Source: Entomomonas sp. E2T0 (GTDB lineage: Bacteria; Pseudomonadota; Gammaproteobacteria; Pseudomonadales; Pseudomonadaceae). Taken from it: a stretch of 64,000 nt of DNA. Shown in pieces: positions 49,280 to 58,629 of this stretch (its first letter is position 1; the number at the start of each line of letters is the position of its first letter). The stretch lies in the NCBI RefSeq assembly GCF_025985425.1, contig NZ_CP094972.1:992001-1056000 (forward strand), in the 5' to 3' direction. The notes below the pieces were generated by a model. The model was not told the origin of the DNA, ran no database searches, and was given only the letters and a program-made list of their open reading frames with translations. The position numbers and the translations under genes are program-made.

Positions 49280-50182
49280 TTAAAGTAGCCCCATATATTT
49301 CAAACGTGACTGTTGCATTTCGTTTACCAGATAATTTGATAGCTCTAAACGAGACTCAACAGTAGATTCTGATAGTAATAAACCATCATACAATTCATAA
49401 CCCTCTATCAAAGATTTATGCTGCTCCATACCTTGTTGATACAAAGTTTCGCGTTCAACATAAAAATCACTGAAAGATACTTCATGCCATAATGCCAGCC
49501 CCTCATTAATGCATTCATGAGCTACTGCTTTAAGCGTATTATCTGATTCAATCTGCTCTTTAACTATATTGGCACAAACTGTTAAATGCCTTAACTCATC
49601 AACATTTGCTCTTGCTTGTATGGCGGATGCTGTTCTATCAAAAGGATACCACTTCACCTCACTTAACTCAGAAGTAGGAGCTAAAACTCCCTCTAACACA
49701 ACAGTTATAATCAACACGCCAGCTAAATAATTATTTTTATCAGTCACCCATTTATCAAAGTAAGCTCTCAATGGAGTTATTATGTTTTTTAAGTGATCTT
49801 GAAGAAGATCTTCCATTTGTTTTGCAACTTCTTTGGAACTAGAAAAACCTATTCTTATTAGATGTTCTCTGAATAATTTAGCGTGTACGCCCTCATCAAA
49901 TATTTGAGTTAGTAAATAATCAAAGTCAACATAATTTGGTGCTTTATCCGCTAATAGCAACAAACCTTTTGTTGCTTCATATTCACAAATTGATTTAAAC
50001 GCTAACTCCCTAATAATAGATTCTCTTAATGGCCCTTGTTGATAAGTAAGCTTGGGATCATCTGCAAAATTTGTCTGATAATTATTCGTTACGTTTATTT
50101 GCTCATCAAACCAATTATCTAATCCCCAATCTACGGCTTTCATTTCAGTTGTTGATGCTTGAGCTATTAACTTCATATGCAT
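49280..50182 (-). CDS. Ferritin-like diiron protein (VlmB-like)
   Basis: 300 residues, all-helical. A ferritin-like diiron ligand set is visible: Glu67/Glu69 (ICEYEATKG), Glu97 and His100 (FDEGVHA), Glu164 (LEGVLAP), Glu196 and His199 (VDELRHL). This ExxH pattern fits the diiron N-oxygenase-type group that includes the azoxy synthase VlmB of valanimycin synthesis. Other possibilities are a diiron amine oxygenase or an aldehyde-deformylating type enzyme; the latter is attractive because of the reductase domain next door, but the DUF4260 neighbour favours the azoxy reading. Gap of 30 bases to the next gene. Confidence 0.75.
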   Translation of the reverse strand: MHMKLIAQASTTEMKAVDWGLDNWFDEQINVTNNYQTNFADDPKLTYQQGPLRESIIRELAFKSICEYEATKGLLLLADKAPNYVDFDYLLTQIFDEGVHAKLFREHLIRIGFSSSKEVAKQMEDLLQDHLKNIITPLRAYFDKWVTDKNNYLAGVLIITVVLEGVLAPTSELSEVKWYPFDRTASAIQARANVDELRHLTVCANIVKEQIESDNTLKAVAHECINEGLALWHEVSFSDFYVERETLYQQGMEQHKSLIEGYELYDGLLLSESTVESRLELSNYLVNEMQQSRLKYMGLL

Positions 50183-50202
50183 TCACCTTTATTATTTTTA
50201 AT

Positions 50203-50586
50203 TTAAGAAAAAGTTGTTTTTTTGAATTCATCAGATACCACTTTTGGAAAATTGCCTAATACTCCTCTATCAATTGAAATATGTACAAATAAAGCTAAAA
50301 AACTATAATTATCTTTGAAAAAATATAGCCAAATTAGACTGACTAAAACTAATACAGAAAAGTTATGACAACAGTTGTAGATTATGTAGAAAACGCGTGG
50401 TGGGGTATCGTTTTGTGTAAGTAAACTCCAAATACGTCCAGGATAATAACTTAAAATATCTATGCTAAAAAACAATATTAAAAACTGCCACCAATTGATG
50501 TTATTCGAAAATTCGTACGTTAAAAAAATACTAATCCAAAACAACGCAAAATATTCTAATCTTAATAACTTCATGCTATGAATCAT
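50203..50586 (-). CDS. DUF4260-like integral membrane protein
   Basis: 127 residues with four hydrophobic segments. It fits DUF4260: LLRLEYFALFWISIFLTYEF, FSIDILSYYPG, the polar YNCCHNF in helix 3, and VHISIDRGVLGN at the end. The conserved His, Asp and Asn inside membrane segments suggest a metal site rather than a transporter. A membrane-bound metalloenzyme (VlmO) makes the N-N bond in valanimycin synthesis; this protein is my candidate for that step, but I cannot confirm that the two are homologous. First gene of the operon, 20 bases before the diiron gene. Confidence 0.6.
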   Translation of the reverse strand: MIHSMKLLRLEYFALFWISIFLTYEFSNNINWWQFLILFFSIDILSYYPGRIWSLLTQNDTPPRVFYIIYNCCHNFSVLVLVSLIWLYFFKDNYSFLALFVHISIDRGVLGNFPKVVSDEFKKTTFS

Positions 50587-51395
50587 TATTTATCCTCTCT
50601 ATTTTCTTATTTTTATTTAAATTTTTAATAACGTCGCAGTATAGAATCTCAAAACTTTCATTACTTGTAATTGAAACTCTTAAACTATCGTATGTTTTTT
50701 TTTTACTATGCAAAAATACGACTTTAGTTTAATTGGTACTATTGCATCATTTATTTATTAATATAGATCAATGAAATTTGTAAAAGCTGAAAATTTATTG
50801 TGCCCTAGCGTAAGTAGACAAAATCTTAAAAAAATATTCATGAAAATCATTTATTTATTTTTAATATATGTGAACTAATTGAAAGCTATAATTTAAATAA
50901 ATTAGAATAATCCAGAATTTAATATATTGTTATTTAAAAAGTAATTTTATTTAAACTCTTTTTTGGAGATGCTTGACAAAAGCAGTTAAAAGTGAGCATG
51001 ATAAATTTTTTGCATTAAATAATCATAAATACCAATAAAAAGAAGTACATAAAAGATAGAAATATATACAAACTATCAATTTTAAGCCTATTTTTTACTT
51101 TTGTAGAATTAATATAGGAGAATATAAAATTTTGTTAATCAAGCATGTTACATAAAAGAACGCAGATACTAAAGCTAAATTACAGACAAGAACTGGAATG
51201 TGAATGGCTTATAAATTAAATCCCATATCTATGGTAATAAACTAGAACCACAGTCACCACTATAAAATTATTAACTAAAGAGGGGTAATTAAAAGTTATC
51301 CCCTTTTATTTTATAACCACAGAATAAGAAATTATTTAGTGTGGTTAAAATAAATGATAGGGGCTAAAATAGGGATTAACAAAAGCTCTTAAATG
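50587..51395. other. Long AT-rich leader region with a candidate non-coding transcript
   Basis: About 810 bases without a credible protein gene, between tRNA-Asp and the biosynthetic operon. On the plus strand TTGACA at 50973-50978 has a poor -10 (CATGAT, 18-base spacer), and a good terminator stands at 51278-51311 (GGGGTAA / TTATCCCC then TTTTATTTT). Together they could delimit a transcript of about 300 bases. The minus-strand promoter of the operon should also be here, but none stands out. Confidence 0.35.
51278..51311 (+). terminator. Orphan rho-independent terminator
   Basis: AAAGAGGGGTAA / TTATCCCCTTTT around a 7-base loop, followed by ATTTTAT. No coding gene ends before it on the plus strand. 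Confidence 0.6.
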
Positions 51396-51430
51396 AAAAA
51401 AGGTTAGTAAAATGAATTACTAACCTTTTT
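51396..51430 (-). terminator. Terminator of the tRNA-Val/tRNA-Asp transcript
   Basis: AAAAAGGTTAGTAA / TTACTAACCTTTTT with loop AATGAA, right after the tRNA-Asp CCA end on the minus strand. Confidence 0.8.
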
Positions 51431-51434
51431 ATAA

Positions 51435-51511
51435 TGGCGCAACGGACGGGACTCGAACCCGCGACCTCCTGCGTGACAGGCAGGCATTCTAACCAACTGA
51501 ACTACCGCTGC
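51435..51511 (-). tRNA. tRNA-Asp (GTC)
   Basis: 77 bases, cloverleaf complete with encoded CCA. Acceptor GCAGCGG pairs with CCGTTGC; the anticodon loop is CTGTCAC (anticodon GTC); the T-loop is GGTTCGAGTCC. The 3' end of this gene is repeated in decayed form at 43337-43352. Confidence 0.95.
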
Positions 51512-51519
51512 GTGGTAAT

Positions 51520-51595
51520 TGGTGGGTGGTAACGGGATCGAACCGCTGACCCTCTGCTTGTAAGGCAGATGCTCTCCCAGCTGAGCTAACCACCC
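51520..51595 (-). tRNA. tRNA-Val (TAC)
   Basis: 76 bases with encoded CCA. Acceptor GGGTGGT pairs with ACCACCC; D-loop TTAGCTCAGCTGGGAGAGC; anticodon loop CTTACAA (TAC). Upstream of tRNA-Asp in one transcript, 8 bases apart. Confidence 0.95.
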
Positions 51596-51862
51596 TTCGT
51601 CTCCGAAAGTGTCGCGCATTCTACGGGTAACAGAAAAAATATGCAAGACCTATTTTGAAAAAAGTTTAAATTATTTTATTTTAAAAGGATAATTTATTAA
51701 TTTAGTTATTGTTTTTAAATTAATTTGTATGAGTTTATAGAGTATTTGCAACTACTATAGCATTTTAATAAATGATTTTATAAATCATTATTAAAAAATA
51801 CTTGGAAAGTGAATATTAATCTATATAAAAGAGAATGCTTAATTTTAGATGAGTATTTGATA

Positions 51863-52669
51863 ATGACAAATAACTATCAACCTTCATTATTTATTCCCCA
51901 TGGTGGTGGCCCTTGTTTTTTTATGGATTGGTCAGCAGGGGGTAATGTTTGGCAGAGTATGCAAGATTTTTTGGCTGGCTTAGCTAGAAAATTACCAGCA
52001 AAACCAAAAGCTATATTGATTATTTCAGGGCACTGGGAAGAGCCTGAGTTTACAGTTAATACAGTGATAAATCATACTTTATATTATGATTATTATGGTT
52101 TTCCTCCCTATACTTACCAATTAACTTACCCTGTTAAAGGTGATGAGCACTTAATAACAGGTCTTATGCAGTTGTTATCAAGTACAGGTATTAGTGTGCA
52201 GACGGATAATCAGCGAGGATTAGATCATGGTGTATTTATTCCTTTTAAGGTGATTTACCCTGATGCGGATATTCCTATTGTGCAATTATCATTAAAGAAA
52301 GGTTTGGATCCACAGACTCATATTAATTTAGGTAAGGTATTGGCACCTTTACGTAAAGAAGGAGTATTAATTGTGGGTAGTGGTATGAGTTATCATAATT
52401 TAGGTGTTTGGAATGGAGAGTTAGCCGCTACAGCCTCGCAGGTATTTAATGAATGGTTAATAGCAACACTTGAGGAAGATGATATAGATAAGCGTAATAG
52501 GTTATTATGTTATTGGCAGGAAGCCCCTTATGCGCGTATAGCGCATCCTAGGGAAGAGCATTTATTACCGTTAATGGTAGCAGTGGGGGCAGGTGATAGT
52601 GATAAAGGCCATTGTATTTATTCAGGTAAGGTTGGAGAGTTATCTTTTTCAGCATTTCGCTTTGGTTAG
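51863..52669 (+). CDS. LigB-type extradiol ring-cleavage dioxygenase (DODA/YgiD family)
   Basis: 268 residues from the ATG (MTNNYQPSLFIPHGGGPC); an upstream GTG at 51809 would add 18 residues not expected for the family. Metal site of the DODA group: the first His in IPHGGGP, HWEEPEF, the GLDHGVFIPFKVIYPDADIP block, and GSGMSYHNLG. Family members act on catechols such as DOPA in vitro; the true bacterial substrate is usually unknown. Two hpa genes lie about 7 kb further on, but there is no direct link. Confidence 0.82.
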   Translation: MTNNYQPSLFIPHGGGPCFFMDWSAGGNVWQSMQDFLAGLARKLPAKPKAILIISGHWEEPEFTVNTVINHTLYYDYYGFPPYTYQLTYPVKGDEHLITGLMQLLSSTGISVQTDNQRGLDHGVFIPFKVIYPDADIPIVQLSLKKGLDPQTHINLGKVLAPLRKEGVLIVGSGMSYHNLGVWNGELAATASQVFNEWLIATLEEDDIDKRNRLLCYWQEAPYARIAHPREEHLLPLMVAVGAGDSDKGHCIYSGKVGELSFSAFRFG

Positions 52670-52693
52670 TTTTAATAGTTAGTATGAAAATAC

Positions 52694-52722
52694 TTGGCTT
52701 AAAGCTTGATCTGGGCTACTAT
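52694..52722 (+). promoter_or_regulatory. Promoter of coaD
   Basis: TTGGCT, 17-base spacer, TACTAT, 36 bases before the coaD ATG. Confidence 0.5.
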
Positions 52723-52733
52723 GCGCGCTTTAG

Positions 52734-53243
<510 letters not shown>

Positions 53244-53274
53244 TTTATGTTAAAATAACATGGTCTTGAAGTAA

Positions 53275-53556
<282 letters not shown>

Positions 53557-53568
53557 TTGCTTATTATT

Positions 53569-53592
53569 AAGCGATCATTGTTATGATCGCTT
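53569..53592. terminator. Hairpin between fdx and the convergent META gene
   Basis: AAGCGATCAT-TGTT-ATGATCGCTT, 10-bp perfect stem; on the plus strand followed by GTCTTGTTTTTC. It overlaps the end of the META gene. Confidence 0.6.
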
Positions 53593-54015
53593 GTCTTGTT
53601 TTTCTTCTGCCCATAATTTTATTGGCTGTCCATTTTCAGGCCATAGCTGCAATTGTTGAATGTCTGAAAAATCCCAAGATTTAATAGTTTTTAAAGCATT
53701 TAAAAAACGTTGTTCTTGTTCCATCAGTGCAGGTGCGCAATCTTTTTTAGTGACGCTGATAGAGTTGTCAAAAGTTAGTTTGTTACCTTGTAGTTGATAG
53801 TTGGTAGACCAATAATTACAACCAGCTAAACCATAGGCTTTATTATCTTGATCTAGAACGATATTAAGGTAGCTGTAATCCATTAAGGGACGTTCACCAA
53901 TCCACTCCACTCGATAGCTTGTTTGTAGCTGTAATGTGGGTGATAAAACTTGATTATTTTGCATAGATGAACAGGCGCTCATGGTAATCATGAGTAAAAG
54001 TAATAGTCTTGTCAT
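53581..54015 (-). CDS. META-domain lipoprotein (HslJ-like)
   Basis: 144 residues with a lipoprotein signal peptide (MTRLLLLLMITMSAC, Cys15 acylated). The META fold shows YGLAGCNYWSTNYQLQGNKL and the TKKDCAPALMEQEQRFLNAL helix. Two cysteines (GCNYW and KKDCAP) may form a disulfide. Function unclear; E. coli HslJ is linked to novobiocin resistance. Convergent with fdx. Confidence 0.8.
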   Translation of the reverse strand: MTRLLLLLMITMSACSSMQNNQVLSPTLQLQTSYRVEWIGERPLMDYSYLNIVLDQDNKAYGLAGCNYWSTNYQLQGNKLTFDNSISVTKKDCAPALMEQEQRFLNALKTIKSWDFSDIQQLQLWPENGQPIKLWAEEKQDKRS

Positions 54016-54304
54016 AAATCGTATCCTTTAAATTTCATAAAAAAATTTTAACTATTATATAGTTAGGTTATTTGTAACAGTTTATTAGACTAATGGCTAA
54101 TATTAAAATAATATTATCTTTAGCTTTTTTTATTGAGTTAGGGTAGAGTAATAATACTGAGTTTGTATGGAGCTTGGAAGTCGCCTAGTGACAATTCTTA
54201 CAGTTCGTTTGAATGACTTGTATAACTCCTTGCACTCGGTTATAGAAGTGCGCATTAATTCGTTAGTGTGGCGTAAAGTTTGTATAGTTTCAAGGAGTTT
54301 AGGC

Positions 54305-54517
54305 ATGTCTAACCGTCAAAACGGTACTGTCAAATGGTTTAATAATGAAAAAGGCTTTGGCTTTATTTCTCAAGACGCTGGTCCTGATTTATTCGTTCAT
54401 TACCGTGCTATTGAAGGCACAGGTTTTAAATCGTTAAAAGAAGGACAAAAAGTTAGCTTCGTTGCTACTGAGGGTCAAAAAGGAATGCAAGCTGATCAAG
54501 TTCAACTTATTGGCTAA
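54305..54517 (+). CDS. Cold-shock domain protein (CspA family)
   Basis: 70 residues from the ATG behind AAGGAG; the frame is open further upstream, but that is the long untranslated leader typical of cspA mRNAs. RNP1 KGFGFI and RNP2 LFVHY are intact ([18 protein letters not shown], then [13 protein letters not shown]). RNA chaperone that melts mRNA structure. A terminator follows 30 bases downstream. Confidence 0.95.
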   Translation: MSNRQNGTVKWFNNEKGFGFISQDAGPDLFVHYRAIEGTGFKSLKEGQKVSFVATEGQKGMQADQVQLIG

Positions 54518-54546
54518 TTTGTATTACCTATATTTGCATAGTATTT

Positions 54547-54573
54547 AAAGCCTCCTTTTTAGGAGGTTTTTTT
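54547..54573 (+). terminator. Terminator of the cold-shock gene
   Basis: CCTCCT-TTTT-AGGAGG followed by seven T. Confidence 0.8.
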
Positions 54574-54642
54574 ATGGCCGGACTAAAAAAGAATAATTAA
54601 TCACTTATTTTGTCAGTTTACTGAAATTTTATTATTAGGGGC

Positions 54643-54671
54643 TTGACATAATCCTTCTAGATGAGAATAAT
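54643..54671 (+). promoter_or_regulatory. Promoter of tRNA-Met
   Basis: Perfect TTGACA, 17-base spacer, AATAAT, 16 bases before the tRNA. Confidence 0.7.
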
Positions 54672-54686
54672 AACGCCCTCTTTAAT

Positions 54687-54763
54687 GGCAACGTAGCTCA
54701 GTTGGTTAGAGCACGGCATTCATAATGCTGGGGTCGGTGGTTCAAGTCCACTCGTTGCTACCA
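54687..54763 (+). tRNA. tRNA-Met (CAT)
   Basis: 77 bases with encoded CCA. Acceptor GGCAACG pairs with CGTTGCT (terminal G-T). D-arm GTAGCTCAGTTGGTTAGAGC, anticodon loop TTCATAA (CAT). Resembles the elongator tRNA-Met of enterics (GGCTACGTAGCTC) rather than the initiator; a lysidine-modified tRNA-Ile2 is less likely. Confidence 0.92.
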
Positions 54764-54769
54764 TATTGA

Positions 54770-54797
54770 AAGCCTTCTTATACTAAGAAGGTTTTTT
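54770..54797 (+). terminator. Terminator of tRNA-Met
   Basis: CCTTCTTA-TAC-TAAGAAGG followed by six T. Confidence 0.8.
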
Positions 54798-54822
54798 ATT
54801 TTGCACTCTGTTATTTTTTGTA

Positions 54823-54854
54823 GGCATACCTAGAGTTTTAGGTATGCCTTTTTA
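54823..54854 (+). terminator. Second hairpin behind tRNA-Met
   Basis: GGCATACCTA-GAGTTT-TAGGTATGCC followed by TTTTTATTT. A tandem terminator, or the end of a lost downstream gene. Confidence 0.6.
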
Positions 54855-54906
54855 TTTATAGAATGAGATAAACAGTAGTATCTCAAGTTGTTAATAACTT
54901 TTCCTG

Positions 54907-55128
54907 GTGATTTCTGCAGAAAGTAATAATAAAAGAATTATCATCAATAGTGAAAGCATACCAAATGAACTTCTTCTTCATCAGTTTCTAAACTATTTAG
55001 AGTATATCGCTGGTACCTATGCTAACAATATATTATTGAAAGACAGCAGTAATGTCGTCAGATTTATTGATATAAATAATGGTTTGTTTTGTATTATTTG
55101 TTTATACACAACTTCTCTTATAGATTAG
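54907..55128 (+). CDS. Possible small protein
   Basis: 73-residue frame from a GTG with no ribosome site, in the gap before hslV (SIPNELLLHQFLNYLEYIAG in the middle). No family recognised. It may be chance reading in AT-rich DNA. Confidence 0.25.
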   Translation: MISAESNNKRIIINSESIPNELLLHQFLNYLEYIAGTYANNILLKDSSNVVRFIDINNGLFCIICLYTTSLID

Positions 55129-55288
55129 ATTGAATCATGAAGGGATTGTAACAAGTGTAGTAAGGCAAATTAATAGCGGATTAATAAATATTATGTAACT
55201 TATTCTTGATGGGTAAACTTGAAGCCTTATTAGTTTATCCCCATATAGAAGAAATAACAATTTTCTCATTAGATTGGAGGGTTTTCCT

Positions 55289-55816
55289 TTGACCACTATC
55301 GTTTCTATTCGCCGTAATGGCAAAGTGGTTATGGGCGGCGATGGTCAAGTTTCTTTAGGCAATACTGTAATGAAAGGTAATGCTAAGAAAGTACGCCGTT
55401 TATATCATGGACAAGTTATTGCTGGTTTTGCTGGTGCTACTGCAGATGCTTTTACCTTATTTGAACGTTTTGAGGCACAGCTGGAAAAACACCAAGGTCA
55501 TTTGGTACGAGCGGCTGTTGAATTGACTAAAGATTGGCGTACTGACCGCTCATTAAGTCGTTTAGAAGCTATGTTAGCAGTGGCTAATAAAGATGCTTCA
55601 CTTATTCTAACAGGTAATGGCGATGTGTTAGACCCAGAAGATGGTTTAATTGCTATGGGATCAGGTGGTCCTTATGCACAAGCAGCAGCTAAAGCATTAC
55701 TTATGCATACTGAGATGTCAGCTAGAGAAATAGCTGAAACTGCATTGAATATTGCAGGCAGTATTTGTATTTATACAAATCAAAATTTAGCTATTGAAGA
55801 ACTTGACTGTAATTAA
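55289..55816 (+). CDS. hslV: ATP-dependent protease subunit HslV
   Basis: Proteasome-like threonine peptidase that works with HslU. 175 residues from a TTG start: GGAGG lies 8 bases upstream, and only this start places Thr-Thr directly after Met ([20 protein letters not shown]). The exposed Thr is the catalytic nucleophile, so the position of the start is fixed by function. Conserved [11 protein letters not shown]-like region ([20 protein letters not shown]) and [19 protein letters not shown] at 55274 would destroy the N-terminus. Operon with hslU, 46 bases apart. Confidence 0.95.
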   Translation: MTTIVSIRRNGKVVMGGDGQVSLGNTVMKGNAKKVRRLYHGQVIAGFAGATADAFTLFERFEAQLEKHQGHLVRAAVELTKDWRTDRSLSRLEAMLAVANKDASLILTGNGDVLDPEDGLIAMGSGGPYAQAAAKALLMHTEMSAREIAETALNIAGSICIYTNQNLAIEELDCN

Positions 55817-55862
55817 AATATATTAATAGTGTTAGCTATTAATAAGGATATGGAGTTAAAAA

Positions 55863-57209
55863 ATGTCCATGACACCCCGTGAAATCGTTCATGAACTAGA
55901 TCGTTTTATTATCGGTCAAGATGAGGCTAAGCGAGCAGTAGCTATTGCATTACGTAATCGCTGGCGCCGTATGCAGTTGCCTGCTGAATTAAGAACAGAA
56001 GTAACCCCTAAGAATATTTTAATGATTGGCCCTACAGGGGTTGGTAAAACCGAAATTGCCCGTCGTTTAGCACGTTTAGCCAATGCTCCTTTTGTAAAAG
56101 TAGAGGCTACTAAGTTTACTGAAGTGGGATATGTTGGTCGTGATGTTGAGTCGATTATTCGTGATCTAGCTGATGCAGCTATCAAAATGCTCCGTGAGCA
56201 GGAAATACAACGTGTTAATCATAGGGCAGAGGATGCGGCAGAAGAACGTATTCTAGATGCATTATTAACACCTGCCCGTTCTGCAAGTAGTGGTTTTGAG
56301 CAAGAGGCTGTTGCTGGAAGTGATTCTAATACCCGTCAATTATTCCGTAAACGTCTACGTGAAGGTCAGTTAGATGATAAGGAAATTGAAATAGAAGTAG
56401 CTGCTGTACCCGTTGGTGTTGAGATTATGTCACCACCAGGTATGGAAGAAATGACCAGTCAGTTGCAAAACTTATTCTCTGGTATGAATAAGGGTAAGCG
56501 ACAAACACAGAAATTGAAAATTAAAGATGCTCGTAAAATTCTGCGTGATGAAGAAGCTGCAAGCATGGTTAATGAAGAAGAGCTAAAGGCCAAAGCTTTA
56601 GAAGCTGTTGAGCAAAATGGTATTGTCTTTATCGATGAAATTGATAAAGTGGCTAAACGTGGCAATGTTGGTGGTGCCGATGTTTCTCGTGAAGGTGTGC
56701 AGCGTGACTTATTACCTCTAATTGAAGGTTGTACCGTTAATACCAAATTAGGTATGTTAAAAACAGATCATATTCTGTTTATTGCTTCTGGTGCTTTCCA
56801 TTTAGCTAAGCCAAGTGATTTAGTGCCTGAGTTGCAAGGTCGTTTACCAATACGGGTAGAGTTAAAAGCATTAACGCCTAATGATTTTGAGCGTATTTTA
56901 ACGGAGCCACATGCCTCATTAACTAAGCAATATGTTGAGCTCTTAAAAACTGAAGGTTTAAATATAGATTTTAAAGAAGATGGCATTAATCGTATTGCTG
57001 AGATTGCTTGGCAAGTGAATGAAAAGACGGAAAATATAGGCGCTCGTCGATTACATACCTTGTTAGAAAGGTTATTAGAGGAAGTATCTTTTAGTGCAAC
57101 AGATTTAGCCACTAAAGATGATAAACCAATAATACTTGATGCAGCTTATGTGAATGAACATTTAGGTGAGTTAGCGCAAGATGAAGATTTATCTCGCTAT
57201 ATCCTCTAA
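55863..57209 (+). CDS. hslU: ATP-dependent unfoldase HslU
   Basis: 448-residue AAA+ ATPase that unfolds substrates for HslV. Start [20 protein letters not shown], Walker [16 protein letters not shown], pore loop GYVGRDVE, the I-domain near 110-230, Walker [11 protein letters not shown], sensor motif [18 protein letters not shown] and the C-terminal tail DLSRYIL that docks into HslV. Full length. Confidence 0.98.
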   Translation: MSMTPREIVHELDRFIIGQDEAKRAVAIALRNRWRRMQLPAELRTEVTPKNILMIGPTGVGKTEIARRLARLANAPFVKVEATKFTEVGYVGRDVESIIRDLADAAIKMLREQEIQRVNHRAEDAAEERILDALLTPARSASSGFEQEAVAGSDSNTRQLFRKRLREGQLDDKEIEIEVAAVPVGVEIMSPPGMEEMTSQLQNLFSGMNKGKRQTQKLKIKDARKILRDEEAASMVNEEELKAKALEAVEQNGIVFIDEIDKVAKRGNVGGADVSREGVQRDLLPLIEGCTVNTKLGMLKTDHILFIASGAFHLAKPSDLVPELQGRLPIRVELKALTPNDFERILTEPHASLTKQYVELLKTEGLNIDFKEDGINRIAEIAWQVNEKTENIGARRLHTLLERLLEEVSFSATDLATKDDKPIILDAAYVNEHLGELAQDEDLSRYIL

Positions 57210-57218
57210 ATAGTTAAT

Positions 57219-57242
57219 ACAGACCATCGTTTGATGGTCTGT
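57219..57242 (+). terminator. Hairpin after hslU
   Basis: ACAGACCATC-GTTT-GATGGTCTGT, then AATTTAT. Strong stem but weak U-tract. Confidence 0.55.
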
Positions 57243-57291
57243 AATTTATGCCAATCACATCATATTTATTATAAAAAACTGTAAATTTGAC

Positions 57292-57319
57292 TTGTAACTT
57301 CTCAATAAATCAGTAGAAT
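57292..57319 (+). promoter_or_regulatory. Probable promoter of the 4.5S RNA
   Basis: TTGTAA, 16-base spacer, TAGAAT, about 30 bases before the RNA. Confidence 0.45.
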
Positions 57320-57349
57320 GCACCACACAGTTTTTTATTACCGATTAAT

Positions 57350-57462
57350 GGCGACTCTATCGGTCCCCTCGCAATGATTAACTATCAACCTGGTCAGATC
57401 CGGAAGGAAGCAGCCATAGTAGTGAACTCATGTGCCGGGGTGCGGCTGATAGAGGAGCCACC
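57350..57462 (+). ncRNA. ffs: Signal recognition particle 4.5S RNA
   Basis: The conserved core GGTCAGATCCGGAAGGAAGC with the GGAA tetraloop and AGCAGCC is present. The outer stem forms between GGCGACTCTATC at the 5' side and GATAGAGGAGCC at the 3' side, giving one long hairpin of about 113 bases, the usual gammaproteobacterial size. The RNA pairs with Ffh to target membrane proteins. Ends may be off by a few bases. Confidence 0.95.
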
Positions 57463-57469
57463 TAAATTT

Positions 57470-57497
57470 AAAAAGCGCTCAGATGAGCGCTTTTTTA
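57470..57497 (+). terminator. Terminator of ffs
   Basis: AAAAGCGCTC-AGAT-GAGCGCTTTTTT. Confidence 0.85.
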
Positions 57498-57507
57498 TGT
57501 CTACCTA

Positions 57508-58446
57508 TTAACAACAAGCTTCATTTAGTGTACTAGCTTGAGTAATGCTGCTATTAGCAGGAATGCTCTTAGTTAACCAAACATTACCTCCTACTGTAGA
57601 GCCTTTGCCTATGGTAACTCGGCCTAAAATAGTAGCACCCGCATAAATAACCACATCATCTTCTACAATAGGGTGACGAGGATAACCTTTCTGTAAGTTA
57701 CCTGACTCATCAGCAGTAAATCGTTTAGCACCTAAAGTAACGGCCTGATAAATACGTACTCGATTACCAATCACACAGGTTTCTCCAATAACCACGCCTG
57801 TACCATGATCAATAAAGAAGCTTTCTCCAATAGTGGCGCCTGGATGAATATCTATGCCTGTGGCTGAGTGGGCTAACTCTGCTGTAATTCTCGCTAATAA
57901 GGTTAAACCAACTGTATAGAGATAATGAGCAAGGCGGTGGTAGATAATAGCCAATACACCAGGATAGCAGAGTAATACTTCATCTACACTACGAGCGGCT
58001 GGATCACCGTTGTAGGCTGCAATAACATCTGTATCTAATAACTTACGAATATTAGGTAGTGCAAAAGCAAATTCTTGAACAATGGAGGTCGCTTGGGTAT
58101 GAACATCTTCTATGGTTGTACCCTGATATTTTGCATTGTAGCAAAGCTCAAGATAGGCTTGATTTTGCAGAGCATTCAAAGCAGCATCCAAAGAATGACC
58201 AACATAGAAATCTTCACTTTCTTCTCTTAGATCAGATGGGCCTAAACGCATAGGAAACAGGGCGCGAGTGATAGTGTCGATAATCTCACTCATAATAGTT
58301 CGAGAAGGTAATTCTCTGCCTGCGTTACGTGTCCTACCATGATTAGTGCGCCATTCATTGCGTACCTCTCGTAATTCACTTACTATTTTTTGTAAATTCC
58401 AAGAGGGAGTGGCTTTGCAGTAGGTGTTGTATGTTTTAATAACCAT
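57508..58446 (-). CDS. Serine O-acetyltransferase, EpsC/SrpH type
   Basis: Makes O-acetylserine for cysteine synthesis. 312 residues, longer than enteric CysE (273), with the N-terminal helical extension of the EpsC group (LREVRNEWRTNHGRTRNAGR, then ELPSRTIMSEIIDTITRALF). The left-handed beta-helix carries the catalytic residues: HSATGIDIHPGATIGESFFI with DHGTGVVIGET, then VTLGAKRF. The C-terminus ends in Cys-Cys after SITQASTLNEA. Alone on the minus strand behind the ffs terminator. Confidence 0.88.
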   Translation of the reverse strand: MVIKTYNTYCKATPSWNLQKIVSELREVRNEWRTNHGRTRNAGRELPSRTIMSEIIDTITRALFPMRLGPSDLREESEDFYVGHSLDAALNALQNQAYLELCYNAKYQGTTIEDVHTQATSIVQEFAFALPNIRKLLDTDVIAAYNGDPAARSVDEVLLCYPGVLAIIYHRLAHYLYTVGLTLLARITAELAHSATGIDIHPGATIGESFFIDHGTGVVIGETCVIGNRVRIYQAVTLGAKRFTADESGNLQKGYPRHPIVEDDVVIYAGATILGRVTIGKGSTVGGNVWLTKSIPANSSITQASTLNEACC

Positions 58447-58629
58447 TAGTTGCTCCGTTCAACAAACGAATGCTATTGAATAACAAAGATGATAATGATA
58501 AACAAAATTGTTAAGTAGTGGTTAATAATTTTATGATTAATTTTTAATGATATGGAATGTGAATTGACAGAGAAGAGGAAAGCCATTCACTGTCTATTAA
58601 ATAGCTCAGTGAATGGTTAGAGGGTTGTG

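Noticed and set aside
49280-50182. Aldehyde-deformylating oxygenase giving alkanes together with the reductase domain
   Set aside because: The ferritin-like fold would allow it, but the fused aminotransferase, aminoacyl transferase and DUF4260 neighbours fit an amine-derived product better; kept as an alternative in the entry.
51404-51646. 80-residue minus-strand reading frame
   Set aside because: It lies over tRNA-Asp and tRNA-Val and has no protein-like sequence beyond translated tRNA.
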